NCBI GenBank assembly: GCA_000827205.1
Contig: KN832557.1
Coordinates: forward strand, 132,493-196,492
DNA length: 64,000 nt
Reading direction: 5' to 3'
Origin: Plicaturopsis crispa FD-325 SS-3
Taxonomy: Eukaryota > Basidiomycota > Agaricomycetes > Amylocorticiales > Amylocorticiaceae
Both the position numbers and the translations under genes were made by a program. A model generated the notes under the pieces. It saw only the letters and a program-made list of their open reading frames with translations. It was not told the origin of the DNA and searched no databases. Every line of letters begins with the position of its first letter. The first letter of the stretch is position 1. This document shows, in pieces, positions 11,682-22,349 of this stretch.

Positions 11682-13868
11682 ATGCCGTCCAAGCATGTTT
11701 TCCTAGACGAGGATCCCCTGACACGCGCCATGGCGCCACCGCGGAATGAGAGCGCAGAGGACCGGCAGGCGCGTCTGCGCGAGGAGGCGACGGCGAAGAG
11801 GATATCAGACGAGATTGACGAGGAGCTGAACCGGCAGCGGCTGGCCGAGCGAAAGGCCTCCAAGCCAGTGAAGATCCTGCTGCTAGGTGCGTTTTCTGCT
11901 CGGTCGTGACCGGTAGGCTGCGGACTGACGGGCTGCAAACGCGCGCACAAAGGCCAGAGTGAATCGGGTGAGTTTTGAACACATGTGGATGGCGGCAGAC
12001 ATTGACCGATGTTTCTCCGCGCTCAGGAAAGAGCACTACACTGAAGAGTGAGTACTAGAACTTTTTACGCCATATGCACAACTCACTAGGCACCGATTAG
12101 ATTTCCAACTGATGAACTCGCCCAAGGTACGCGATCGCTGTGGCACGTACCGTCAACTGTCTAACGAGGTCCAGGCATTTCACGCGGAGCGCGCTTCATG
12201 GAAAGCCGTCATTCAGCTCAACATAGTACGGTCGGTCCGCATCATCCTCGACGCGATGTCCGATGCGCAAGCGGCCGCACGCCCTACATCCCCTCGCGAG
12301 AACACACCGGCGAGACACGCTCCAGAGTACCCTCCACTCACCGCCGAGCACCTCAAGCTCAAAATGCGTCTAGCCCCCCTGATCCAGGTCGAGGACGTGC
12401 TCATGCGCAAGATCTCGGGCGGCGCGCCGCAAGAACAACGCGGCGACGACTACTCTGACCGCGAACATTTCGCGACGCGGGAACCAGCTGTGCATTCTGG
12501 CGCCGCATGGAAACACACGTTCACGCGCCTGATCAACAACCGGCAGGGCCATGAGCAGTCCGATGTTGAGGCGGCGGAGGACGATCCAGCCACCACAGTA
12601 CTGAACGCATGCGGGGAAGATTGCATGAGGTTGTGGGCCGACCCCACCATCAAGCAGCTGCTGATAGCACACAAAATGCGCTTGCAGGAGATGGCTGGCT
12701 TGTGCGTCGTGTCGTCTTTGCCCCTTCGCCAAAATCGCTGACAGTGCTGCCCAGCTTCTTAGATGCATTAGACCGTGTCACGAAAATAGACTACGTGCCA
12801 ACTGATGGTATGTAGCCGGTATATACAGATTGCTGCGGTTCACTGACGCAATGTGCTTCAAAGATGATATCCTACGCGCGCGGATAAAAACTCTCGGCGT
12901 GACGGAGTACCGTTTCACCATGCAGGCAGGTTAGTACACGCAAGCTTCCTCTTGGTCAACCTTGCGTAGTCGTTGATTCAGACATGATGCCGCAAGGTAA
13001 TACCCTTAGCCATGACTGGCGAATTTTCGATGTGGGGGGACATAGATCTCTGGTACGTTTCTTTTTTCGTGGTCTTACGACTAACTCGTAACTAATTCGT
13101 TCCTCTTCTCAGCGGGGTACGCGCATGCCTCCCTTCATATCAGCCGTTTCTGATGACTGCTTGACTCTCTAGCTGCCTGGGCCCCCTTTTTCGACGACAT
13201 GAACGCTATAATCTTCCTTGCGCCCATCAGCTGCTTTGATCAGGTGCTCGCTGAAGACCCCACCGTCAATCGGCTAGTACGTCCCGTGGCCTCTCTGCGT
13301 GCATGAATACCTGCTCACGAAGTTTATCCGCATTATCAGGAAGATTCTGTCCTCCTCTGGAAATCAATCGTCTCCAATCCGCTTTTGATGAAGACGAATA
13401 TCGTGCTATTCCTGAACAAATGCGACATCCTCAAGGAAAAGCTCGACTCCGGCATGCGCCTGGCCGATTACATAGTATCTTACGGGAACAGGCCTAATGA
13501 CTTCGAGAGCGCATCTAATTGTAAGCCGATCGTCGTTTCTCTGAGCACACGCCGTTGATCTACATGCTTGTTGGCAGATCTAAAGAAGAAGTTCGGGAGT
13601 ATATACAAAGAGCAATCGCGACAACCCCGTCCGTTCTACTACCATCTCACCTCCGTGACTGTGAGTATCGTTCGTCCCATTGTCGCAGTGTCACATCCTG
13701 ATCATGTCCGCATCTCTGCAGAATACGAAGACGACCGTGCTTGTTCTCCAGAATGGTATGCGCTACTCATCATAGCCCGTGTTTTCAACTCGGCTAACGG
13801 CGGTGGTATCTCTAGTTCAAGACATCGTGCTGAGACGAAACCTCCAAGAGGTCCAGCTCATCGCGTGA
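11682..13868 (+). CDS. Atypical G-protein alpha subunit
   Basis: A heterotrimeric-type G-alpha of the expanded, intron-rich Agaricomycete group. It has the P-loop G-Q-S-E-S-G-K-S-T (residues 69-77), an R-I-K-T-L-G-V-T switch I, D-V-G-G-H-R-S switch II, F-L-N-K-C-D-I for guanine specificity, and a helical insert of over 100 residues rich in Pro and Thr. The usual N-terminal M-G-x-x-x-S for myristoylation is absent; instead the protein starts D-E-D-P-L-T-R-A-M-A-P-P, as others in this group do. The switch II Gln that drives GTP hydrolysis is His here. Frame requires a 4-base micro-exon at 13113-13116 between switch II and A-A-W-A-P-F-F-D-D. The C-terminus L-Q-E-V-Q-L-I-A lacks the usual receptor-contact tail. 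The protein probably signals, but with altered kinetics and partners. Confidence 0.85.
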
Positions 13869-16031
13869 TCTCCGGACACTCCTCTGGGTGAAAAACGGTG
13901 CCGTGCTCTACCGGCACGATGTAAATTGGAGATTCAACTGTACATGATATACCTCTCGTATCTCCTCGGTTCCTCGTTTCTGTCTGTTGTACTACTACTA
14001 ATTTGCGGCGCTCACGCGTTAGTGGCTTCTTTTGCTCTTCTTGGACTGCGTAATGACTGGTTTGATCCCCGATTGCTGTTGCTTGTACTAAATACCTCTA
14101 ATGATTCTGTTGCTCTGCTCATGTTTCCCGGTATGCCTCCCTCGTGCACAATCACTGCGTTGAGGACGCCGGTAGCATAAGCCAGAATGCCTGTGAATGG
14201 CTGGCCGCGCCAAGGCTCGTCACATGTAGTCACAGCGCGTCGACTGCCGCGTCGCCTCTTACCTCTGTCTAGCTCTGTATACGGCGCAGCGTCCTAGCTA
14301 ATATCATATATTGTCTACATCCTCGTGCAATCTCTGAGTGGCTGTGGATACCTCGGGAGCTTCAAGCTAAACTGACCAGGAGATGCCCGGATAGTCGAAG
14401 CCTGAGACTAGGTACAGCGCAGCCTCCGGCTATAACCTATGCGTAGGTGTATAAACCGTAACGTACTTCTACAGATGCCCTGGAGCGCTGCGACCGTCTC
14501 GAGATCACCTCGTTTCTTGCCTCTTACCACGACCCTGCCTATTATCGGACGGCTGTGAGGCATCCCACAGCAGCCATGGACGATCCGCGGGTGTCGACGT
14601 GGTGCTATCGGTGCTGTCTTGATCCTGACCATAGCTGTAAGTTATCACCACCTAAAAGCTCAAGAGCAAGCACGTACTCATTCTCGGTATCCCTTTTACG
14701 CTTCCACAGTAAGTTTACTTCTACAGGCAGTGGTGAAGACGGGTCTGCTCACTTTTTTCCATTCCCTATGCCACAGGTACTTTTTCTAAGACCTATTCGG
14801 GGGCAATGGGATCGCCTTACGGTCCATTCGTCGCGTTGTCGTGCGGTTGAGGTGCGTGCTTGTTGAGTAGAGCCGGGTTAATTGCTGACGACTTCTCTGT
14901 TGCAGGATTTGAACATGTTGCGCGAGCCGCTTCTGGCATAAGTTCCCTTGTCTCTGAAGCGAGCCAGTCAGGCCTGCAAGTCAGTCATGATAGGTGCGAG
15001 GGAGCGACAGAGAGCGCCGGTGGGCAAGGACACGACGCGAGACGCGGTATACCAGAACCATGCATCTGCAAAAAGCAGAATGCGCCGGCTAGCTCTCAAT
15101 CGTCTCAACTCTCCCAACAGTTGTTAACTCTCGCAGGGCGCTTGAGAGCAGTTGAGAGTGATTGAGAAACACGGGCCGAACATCTGCCGGCCTCATTCTG
15201 TGTCCATTTTTTTGTGCGGTTTCTGGTTTTGCAGCCTCAATAATCCGACTCTTGCCCCGGAAAAAGTTTCAAATCTTAGGGCTACTAGATAGCAGTGTAG
15301 ATATGACCAAGTAGTAAGTTACGGAGGGCAGGACGAAGTTGAAAACACGAGAAAGCCCTTGTTACAGCAACAGGTGCGTCAACGAGCATTGTTTCGTACC
15401 GATTGATAGCCGATTACCACGTGGTACGTCCGAGAGAGTTGAGAGAGTTGAGAGCGACTCTCAACTGTTGTCAAACCCAGCTAGGTCGTTGAGAGGTTGA
15501 GAGGGTTGAGAGGGTTGCCAACTGCTCTCAACCACCTAAAGTTTTTGCAGATGTGTGGCGTCGTTCCCAGCTGTGATTAGGTCTGAAATCCAATGTCTTT
15601 GACGTTCAACTAGGTGTGAACGGGGCAGTATCTGACTTGATAAATGCAAATGCATTCTAAGTACGAGTAGCTGCGAGAGCGAGGCGCATTCACAGGTACT
15701 CAGAGCTGCGAGGGGCATCTGCATTAAACGTCCGAAATCTGAGTCCATTTGGACCTACATGACCGTACACGGACGCCCGATGCGGCCTATCCACCGAGTC
15801 CGTCTAGGTGCGAGGCTAATCACCATTCGCACCGCCACAGGGCCTTTCTACAGGCGTCCTCAACGCAGTGAATGTCGACTCAAATATCGAGGATTTTGAC
15901 GCTCTCCCGGTTTTACGTAACCTTCAAAAGCGGAACGCCCACTTGCATCTGAATCTACATCTCTGTCTTCATAAGTACTACTTTGCGTGCAACCTCCTTA
16001 TTTTGCCTCATAACTCGATCAAATCACTACC
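13869..16031. other. Non-coding stretch with repeats
   Basis: No gene is supported. A frame at about 14481-14650 (D-A-L-E-R-C-D-R-L, then C-Y-R-C-C-L-D-P-D-H) looks protein-like for some 50 codons but I cannot extend or place it. The TTGAGAG-rich arms at 15085-15540 are listed separately. Confidence 0.45.
15085..15540. repeat. TTGAGAG-rich inverted arms, possible small non-autonomous element
   Basis: Two arms, about 15085-15170 and 15428-15540, are built from the heptamer TTGAGAG and its complement CTCTCAA. The word TTGAGAGCAGTTG appears forward near 15143 and its complement CAACTGCTCTCAA near 15520, so the arms are inverted about a ~260-base middle without coding frames. This could be a MITE or a hairpin-forming simple repeat. 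I cannot define clean ends or a target duplication. Confidence 0.4.
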
Positions 16032-17196
16032 ATGGCATCTCCAGAACCAGATGCCAGTTTTGCAGCCCTCCCATCATCTCTCCGGCGCAAAATCGATACC
16101 GCGTTCGATTCAGACGCGTACGCGGGGTCGGAGCCGAGCTCGAAGAAACGCAGACTCAACGGCGGGGACTCTGTATCCGCAGCAGCCCATGGGCCCGATT
16201 ACAACACTCCTGGGGGATTCGAACTCGATGACACGCCAGGCGGCTTCGTCGACGAGTCTGCCGGCGGCTTCATCGCGTCGCCCCCGCCCTCCCAGCCGCA
16301 GATCCCGCTCTCCCGCATCCCCGCCGCCCTCGAAGCGCTCGGCCTCCACTCCGCCGCAGCTGACGACGAAGTGCTCGAGGTGTTCCGGAACGCGGCGTCG
16401 GGGTGGGGCAACAAGGCTTCGGACGAGCGGGAAGAGAAGGAGGAGGACGGCGCCGCAGTAGTGTCGCGGGACGACTTCCGTGCGGTATGTGCTGTCCTGT
16501 TTGAGCGCGAGGGCATGGATGTCGATCCTGGCCCGGAACCCGCGGACGCGCATGCCTCAGATGCGCTTGTCGCGCCCGACGCTGGCGGATTCGTCGAGGA
16601 CGATGATGAACCAGAAGGCGGTGACAATGTTGATATAGAGGGAGATGACTACGAACAGTCCGACTTGTCCTCGCTGTCTGAAAGCGCGGGCGACAGCGCG
16701 GATGAATACCGCGAAGGACCCTCCTCTCGCCGTGTCCGCGGCCGGCCCAAGCGCCAGTCTTCCGCCTCGACACCCGACCGCTCCCTCCGTAAAGCTGCAG
16801 GGGGGCCGAAAGACCTGACTCCGAGCCAACGCGCCTCCGTTCTAGAAACATTTGCTCTTTTTTTCCCGGACGACGGGGCGAAGGCTGACCCCAAAGGGAA
16901 ATCCGCGGCCGCGAAAGGCACTAGTACCTCTACTTCAGAAGACATTCGTTCGAAGCGTCTCACCCCTCGGGAGGTGCAGCGTGCGATGGCCGTGCTCAAA
17001 GAGAAGGGCACAAACGCGGAGGTCGGTTTCTCATGCTCATTTCTCCGCGATATACGTGCGTGCACATTGACCTATTTTGCATTGCGCGCAGATAACTGAG
17101 ATGGTTGCGACGTTCTCGTCGCCGTCTGCTACGGGATCACCATCTATGGGACTTGCGGAATTCGAACGTATGATGATCGCATGCGGTTTGGTGTAA
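16032..17196 (+). CDS. Acidic, low-complexity protein with a C-terminal EF-hand-like region
   Basis: A two-exon protein (intron 17022-17091) of about 364 residues. The start carries K-K-R-R, a possible nuclear signal, and three repeats of G-G-F with acids (T-P-G-G-F, A-G-G-F). The middle is Asp/Glu/Ser-rich with an AT-hook-like R-G-R-P-K-R. The C-terminal third has L-T-P-S-Q-R-A-S-V-L-E-T-F-A-L-F-F-P, then R-L-T-P-R-E-V-Q-R-A, and after the intron I-T-E-M-V-A-T-F-S and M-G-L-A-E-F-E-R-M-M. That helix-loop-helix spacing resembles a paired EF-hand fold without intact calcium loops. I do not know the function. A nuclear, DNA- or chromatin-linked role is only suggested by the R-G-R-P-K-R and K-K-R-R motifs. 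Confidence 0.75.
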
Positions 17197-17496
17197 TCAA
17201 AGCACCATACCGCCCTCACGCTCTCGCCGCCATGGCGCAAACACTTCATTCCTTTTGTCGTTGACGATATGGAGTTTTTTCCGTGCGTATCCCCTGCTTC
17301 CTCGATTACATATATCTTTCCGCTAGCATAGTTTCCGGAGCGTTCCCATGCAAGGATTGCCACTCGCGTATTTGCTCAGCACTCAGTAAACACATATTCA
17401 CTCGGACATTCACAATGTACAATAGCCGTTGTACAAATGGACAGCAGGACGTACAGCGACATGGCAGAGCATCATCAGAGCAGCGTCTTGAGGAAC
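17197..17496. other. Intergenic, convergent
   Basis: Shared 3' flank of the acidic protein and the broken PYDG gene. I see nothing else in it. Confidence 0.4.
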
Positions 17497-18276
17497 TCAC
17501 GGATCCCCGTCAGTAGGCACCCGCAGCTTCATCAACGCCTCCATCTCATCCCACAGCAGGGTCTTCGAGTGTCCCGTCGGTACAGTGTATCGTCTCGTTC
17601 ATGAGGCCGGCCAGTTCGACGGCCTTTGGCCGCAAGTAGCCATCGTATGATGGGCGGAGGCTCATGATCTGAAGTCTGGAGGGAGGAGGAGGTGGGTGAG
17701 CGTCGCAATGCATGAGCAAGAAACACTGAGCACTTACAGCCTTTCGCCGGATTCGTGACAGATGTATCCTTTCCATTTGGGCTTTGTACAAATTTCGGTG
17801 GCTGCAATATACGATACTGCAGTGCTAGCGGATAAGAACAGTTTAATGTGCCTGCAAACGATCGTCAACTGAATACTATGGACAGGAGGACGAGCATCTG
17901 AGTAGACTCACTCCCTCGTATCCCTCGGTGTCCGCTCGTCGCAGAGGATCTCGCACTTACGCCAAAAAGCTAGCATCGACGCTTCGTCATGCCCATTCGG
18001 CTACTCTGAGAGATTGACAGGATCCCTAGACCACTCTGCTTTCACTTCGTCCCACATGTCCTCGATGACGCGCCACCTGCCGCCGGGATAGCGGTTGCGC
18101 AGCCATTCGGACGCGATCTCGCCTAGAACGCAGTAGTGGACGTGTTTCTCGATGGTTGCTTGTACGGCTGCGTCGGGCTGGCGGGCCCTACGTTGCGCAG
18201 GTTGCTTTAAGGCAGTTCGTTGAGCGGCAGGGCCAGTGGCCTTGCGTGTCCTGGAAGTCCTGGATTCGCGCGGCAT
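17497..18276 (-). pseudogene. Broken copy of the PYDG orphan family (cluster A)
   Basis: This matches the three-exon orphan family seen intact at 51785-52623. It starts M-P-R-E-S-R-T with a basic tail, then the conserved I-E-K-H-V-H-Y-C-V-L-G-E-I-A and N-R-Y-P-G-G-R-W-R-V-I-E-D-M-W-D-E-V-K-A-E-W. A stop (18001-18003) ends the frame at D-P-V-N-L-S-E, where sister copies read on into a Q-P. Downstream the homologous exon 1 end, exon 2 (I-K-L-F-L-S-A) and exon 3 (S-Y-D-G-Y-L-R-P-K) are still recognisable. Exon 3 has also lost about 75 bases between the T-D-G and S-K-T-L positions. I call it a pseudogene. The 91-residue N-terminal product could still be made. Confidence 0.75.
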
Positions 18277-18836
18277 GAGAGAGGTGAACTACGAGCTAGT
18301 GCAGGGAATGATATATGGCTGTTTGACGGGATACTACTAAGGGTTGAGTATGAGTTTCAAATTGGAGTAGTGATGGTTCTGGGCAAAGAGACGTTCGCGG
18401 TGGTGGCTGCATCCCAAGTCCATCACGCGGCAAGCAATGACGCCGCGGACATCGAACTTTGTACTCCTAAAAAGTCTCCCACAACCGCCAGTTTGGGACG
18501 CGAATGTCTGAGCCGGCAAAGTTGGAGCGATCGGCGAGTGCGTACATATTAACATACGTGCTTCAAGCTTCAAGAGTGCTAGTGGCAGAGACAACATGCG
18601 TGCAGTGTGACAGTCGCAAAACAAGATTGCAATTCGACAGCAAGGGGGTACAGTACAGAGCGTTGACGATTAGAGTTCTACTAGTAGCCTCATTCCATTT
18701 CGAGTCTTATCGCCAAAAAAAGCGGTCATCGGTCATCGCATCTAAGTAACACAACGGCAAGCGCACGACACACAAAGCCATACACAAATAAATGCAAAAA
18801 AACAAGGGAAAGCAAAATCACCCAAGGGAACGCGAA
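18277..18836. other. Intergenic within cluster A
   Basis: Upstream flank of the broken PYDG gene and downstream flank of desaturase A. It holds one copy of the dispersed motif (18394-18464). A stretch near 18610-18650 resembles 40098-40138 beside the PYDG gene of cluster B, which shows that the flanks were duplicated with the genes. Confidence 0.5.
18394..18464 (-). repeat. Dispersed motif, copy 1
   Basis: On the minus strand it reads AAGTTCGATGTCCGCGGCGT, then a spacer, then GGATGCAGCCACCACCGCGA. It lies about 120 bp upstream of the broken PYDG start at 18276. See the copies at 20763, 41165 and 44181. Confidence 0.6.
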
Positions 18837-20336
18837 TCACCCGCTCCCGATCTCATTATACCGCGCAATGCGCAGCTGCTGGCTCGGCGGTACCGCGCGG
18901 TCCTCGAGGCCGTGCGGGTGCCCGCCGGCGAGGATGCCTACGCGCTGCATCGCGAGGAGGTTATGCGCGGCATTCGAGTGGTCATACACGCCGCCAAAGA
19001 ACGCCGTCGTCGCGTCCTTGCCGATGTGCCGCACGAGCAGGTGCTGCCCGCCGGGGTGCTCCTCGAGGAAGCCCGAGACGTCGTGGATGAAGCCGGAGAT
19101 CAAGATCAGCGGGCGTTGCGCACTCTGTTCTTGGACTGATGATATATGTCAGACTAGGATATGTGGAAGAAAATAGAGGGGGGGGACGCACAGGAGTCCC
19201 AGCTGATGACGGGGAGGTCGTTGTTATCGCTGGGCCACTCGATGTGCTCCTGCGTCTCACGCAACTTCTTGAGCTGCATCGTGAGCTGGCCCTTGCGGAT
19301 CTCGTTGTCACGGAACGTCTTCAGGTGGCTGGCGAGGCCGAGCTGCTTCGCGGCCCAGATGAACCACTTGGTGGGGTCGTACTGGTACCACCTGATCGCA
19401 TTCCGGTAGTCTATAGGGAACTGGTGGTGGAAGTTGTGGTAGCCCTCGCCGATCGTGACGAGTGCGGTCGCGAAGTGGTCCCTCGGTGTGTGCTTGTCGT
19501 CGAAGGGAGACTCGCCGAGCCAGTGCGCGAGCGAGTTAACGAAGAAGGTCGACTGTAGAACATTATATAATTGAAACGGATAAATACTTAAAGAGAACTC
19601 ACGTGGTGCACAAACAGCAAACGAACAACACCCGCATACACATATCCGCCCTTGTAATCTCCCCACAGCAGGCCAGGAATAATTGTAGGCACGAGGAAAG
19701 CGAAGATGAGGATGAGCAGGATGTAGTGCTTGTGTTGCCAGCGGACAACGGCATCGTGCGTGAGGTCACTGACATCCGCGACACCGGGCTTGCGCCGCGG
19801 CTTCATAAGCATCCACCCAAGGTGCGCGTACATGAATCCCCTATGCGCGTTATACGGATCGAGGTCCGTGTCGATGTAGCGGTGGTGAGCGCGGTGACCA
19901 CGCGACCACCACTTGATGGAGCCCTCGACCGCACCCGCAGCCGCGACGGCGAGGAAATATTGGAGGGGTTTCGATGCGTTATACGATCGGTGCGACCACA
20001 GGCGGTGGTACCCAGCCGTTATGCCTGTCGGTGTGTTACCGCGAGCACGGCTGTTTATGGCATGTTACGCTTACCGAGCCCAGTGACAAAGTAGTAGAAT
20101 ACGGAGAACAGCGCCGTCTGCCACCGCAGCTTGGTGTGGTAGGCGCCGATGATGCCGATAATGGGCGTCACGCATAGAATAACAACGTTGAGCCAGTTGA
20201 GCTCCGTGTACCAGTTGCTCCAGTTGATTGGTGGGAGTGGTTTCTGGTTCTTGAGGAGGTACGAGGTATAGTTGTCCGGCATGTCTTGGTCTGCCGGCTT
20301 TTCTTTCTCGACAGGCGGTGTGTGTACGGACGACAT
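18837..20336 (-). CDS. OLE1: Delta-9 fatty acid desaturase with C-terminal cytochrome b5 (copy A)
   Basis: An endoplasmic-reticulum acyl-CoA delta-9 desaturase, which puts the first double bond in palmitoyl- and stearoyl-CoA using O2 and electrons from its own b5 domain. Four exons give 447 residues. The three diiron His boxes are present: H-R-L-W-x-H (~94-99), H-R-A-H-H (~131-135) and H-N-F-H-H (~267-271). Hydrophobic pairs at ~50-85 and ~188-228 form the membrane bundle. The C-terminal domain keeps the heme ligands H-P-G-G (~375) and H-S-N-A-A-H. This copy stops at ...E-I-G-S-G. Copies B and C carry 15 more residues, so its tail is shortened outside the b5 core. The frame is open and splice sites are intact. 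Confidence 0.92.
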
Positions 20337-20400
20337 AGCGATGGTGGTGGTGGTGGTGAAAGACGACGGCGACGAGGGAGTGGAAGCTGGCCCTTTTAGA
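20337..20400 (-). promoter_or_regulatory. Conserved desaturase leader, copy A
   Basis: The 60-odd bases before the ATG contain AAAAGGGCCAGCTTCC and a CT-rich run with CACC repeats, nearly identical to those of copies B and C. It is the only part of the upstream region that all three share. Confidence 0.5.
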
Positions 20401-20556
20401 GCCTGTTCGCAACCTGTTCGGCTAAAAAGATTTGGCCATGTTCTTTCCTCCAAATGAGAGAAACCAGTGCTAGGGGTACTCGGCGATGTCTGTTACTTTT
20501 TGTGACTGATAATCAACTAGATGCTGGGGATCAGAGGACGAGAATAGTAGGCTCAC

Positions 20557-21079
20557 TCTCTTGTATCCTTCGGGGTGCGTTCGTCGCAGAGGATCTCGCA
20601 TTTACGCCAAAAGGCTAGCATCGACGCTTCATCATGACCATTCGGCTGTACTGAGAGATTGACAGGATCCCTATACCACTCTGCTTTCACTTCGTCGTTA
20701 ACGTTGAATGCTGAGGTTCAGTCCGGTGTATCGATGGAGCTATTAGTGTAAGCATGGAGCTGGTCGCGGTTGTGGCTGCATCCACGGTCCATCCAATGAC
20801 GCCGCGGACATTGAACTTTGAATTCCCACTTCCAAAAGGGCAGGCGCCACAGTTGCGCCAGAGCCAAGAGTGAGCCAAGGCCCAACGATCGCTTCAGCTT
20901 TCGGTCGCGTTGGGCGTATCTCCCTGCCGAATTGCCAAAATCGACCCGGTCCATCGCTTTAGAGCTCCCAAATTGACTGTCCTTGTAGTGGATCAATAGT
21001 TTCTCCTTAGACTCGAGTTTGAGGTTTTTTGCTGCTCGCCGGCGCGTCTGGCATCGCGTGTTCTCGGTTCTCGAGGCAT
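20557..21079 (-). pseudogene. Fragment of the PYDG orphan family, interrupted (cluster A)
   Basis: The minus strand begins M-P-R-E-P-R-T-R-D-A-R-R-A like the copy at 51785, then departs for about 300 bases and returns at D-E-V-K-A-E-W-Y-R-D-P-V-N-L-S-V-Q-P to the end of exon 1 (...T-P-K-D-T-R-E). Exons 2 and 3 are missing. The intruding segment includes a copy of the dispersed motif. It lies directly downstream of the Rrg7-like gene, the same order as in cluster C, so it is a decayed equivalent of the gene at 51785. Confidence 0.7.
20763..20820 (-). repeat. Dispersed motif, copy 2
   Basis: The minus strand has AAGTTCAATGTCCGCGGCGT, spacer, GTGGATGCAGCCACAACCGC. It lies inside the segment that interrupts the PYDG fragment, which suggests it arrived with or is part of an inserted sequence. 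Confidence 0.6.
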
Positions 21080-21349
21080 GACGAGGGGATTGCAACGAGA
21101 TACAGCAATGAGGTGACGGTAGATCCACTGTTGTCGTATAGCTACACGTTTTGGTGCACCGGGGGGTTGGGGTCACGCGTCGGTGGGCTCCCATTGATGT
21201 CGCGGGATGTTGTTCAATGAACCGTTCGACGAACTCTTGTTCCGTATATAACATCGCAGAATTTCTGGTGATATTCAATCAAACAACACGGTGAGCGATG
21301 AGCATAACCTGGAAGCGTTACATACCTTGGAATATGTACGCCGACACGA
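21080..21349. other. Spacer between Rrg7-like gene and PYDG fragment
   Basis: Homologous to 51513-51784 of cluster C; both hold TACATATTCCAAGGTATGTA just after the Rrg7-like stop. I see no gene in it. Confidence 0.5.
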
Positions 21350-22096
21350 CTAATCCTCTCCGTCGGATGGGACCCAATTGTCGAGCCGCGTGCCTTTCCA
21401 CCAAAGTCCAACCCGGCCAACCACCTCACTCTCGGATCCATCGACTGTGGGATCAGCGCTACTGGCCCGTCGCTCCCACCTAGCCTCCATTTCTCCGCCT
21501 AAGAGACCGTGCTTCCCACCAAGGGCCGGATTCCAAAACGCCGCGCCCAGCTCCTCGTCTGTGACTGTCTCTGTCCCTTGACCTCCCTCCGATTCATGAG
21601 CCGGGGGTACGTATAGTAGAAAGAATGGAACCGGGGAGGACTGCGCACGCAGAAGAGTAGACTTTGTAAATCTTGATTCTGAGATGAGCAGCGCGACAAT
21701 CGGATAGCCGTGCCCTTTCGTGTCCTCTCCACGTTCTTGAGTAGAGCGTAAGGCCGAAGACGGGGTCGCAACATCCGGAGACGCGACGAAAGAGGGCGCC
21801 GGGGACATATGTCGATACAGCACCCCTTCCATCTCGCGCACGTAGTTCGGGCCCATCTTCTTCTTCTCCGCCTTGCACTGTGCCAGGACGCGCAGTCGTC
21901 TTCGCCCGCCATCTGCCAGCGTAACTCCCTGTCGGTCGAGCGGGGGCAGCCACCACCAACCTTGCAGGTCGATGCCTCCGTCAGATTTCCCGCCTACGCG
22001 TCGTAGCGACATGGACATGCGTTGTTGGAGAAGTTGAAGACATTTCTGTTCGAAAGCGACGCCTCGGTGAACGGTGGACAGTTGTGGGATGCGCAT
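21350..22096 (-). CDS. Rrg7-like restriction-endonuclease-fold protein (copy A)
   Basis: A single-exon protein of 248 residues that I read as the DUF2034/Rrg7 family, needed in yeast for respiratory growth and located in mitochondria. The N-terminal half has a PD-(D/E)xK-type pattern: E16 in G-V-A-F-E-Q-K, then S-D-G-G-I-D-L-Q-G (D43) and A-Q-C-K (Q73, K75), as in Mrr-like nucleases. The C-terminal half ends with W-W-K-G-x-R-L-D-N-W-V-P. Whether it cuts DNA is unknown. It stands head to head with the ABC transporter, 253 bp apart. No clear targeting presequence is visible, so the true start could lie in an upstream exon. Confidence 0.75.
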   Translation of the reverse strand: MRIPQLSTVHRGVAFEQKCLQLLQQRMSMSLRRVGGKSDGGIDLQGWWWLPPLDRQGVTLADGGRRRLRVLAQCKAEKKKMGPNYVREMEGVLYRHMSPAPSFVASPDVATPSSALRSTQERGEDTKGHGYPIVALLISESRFTKSTLLRAQSSPVPFFLLYVPPAHESEGGQGTETVTDEELGAAFWNPALGGKHGLLGGEMEARWERRASSADPTVDGSESEVVGRVGLWWKGTRLDNWVPSDGED

Positions 22097-22349
22097 AAGC
22101 AGTTTTCATATCATAGCCTTGGCGACAAGCGCAGAAACTTGAAGTTGAAGGCTGAGGGCGGCCCGGGGTTCCGTAGAGAACGAATTTGCGGCGTACGCCA
22201 CATCTGTTCAATCACATGCCTTTCCTCCTCCATCGCACCAATTATTGCGGTTTCATGTCTACCTCATCGTTGTGCACGACGACCACGACCATCTGCTCGA
22301 CGACGACGGCACTGAGCACGACGGCGAGCAAACTTAACGCTGCGCCGCC

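Noticed and set aside
14481-14866. Possible Cys-rich zinc-binding frame (C-Y-R-C-C)
   Set aside because: About 50 protein-like codons only; cannot be extended by splicing and no second Cys/His cluster follows.
16110-16851. Long minus-strand frames opposite the acidic EF-hand-like gene
   Set aside because: Shadows of a GC-rich coding exon; Arg/Ala/Ser-rich and without start context or introns.
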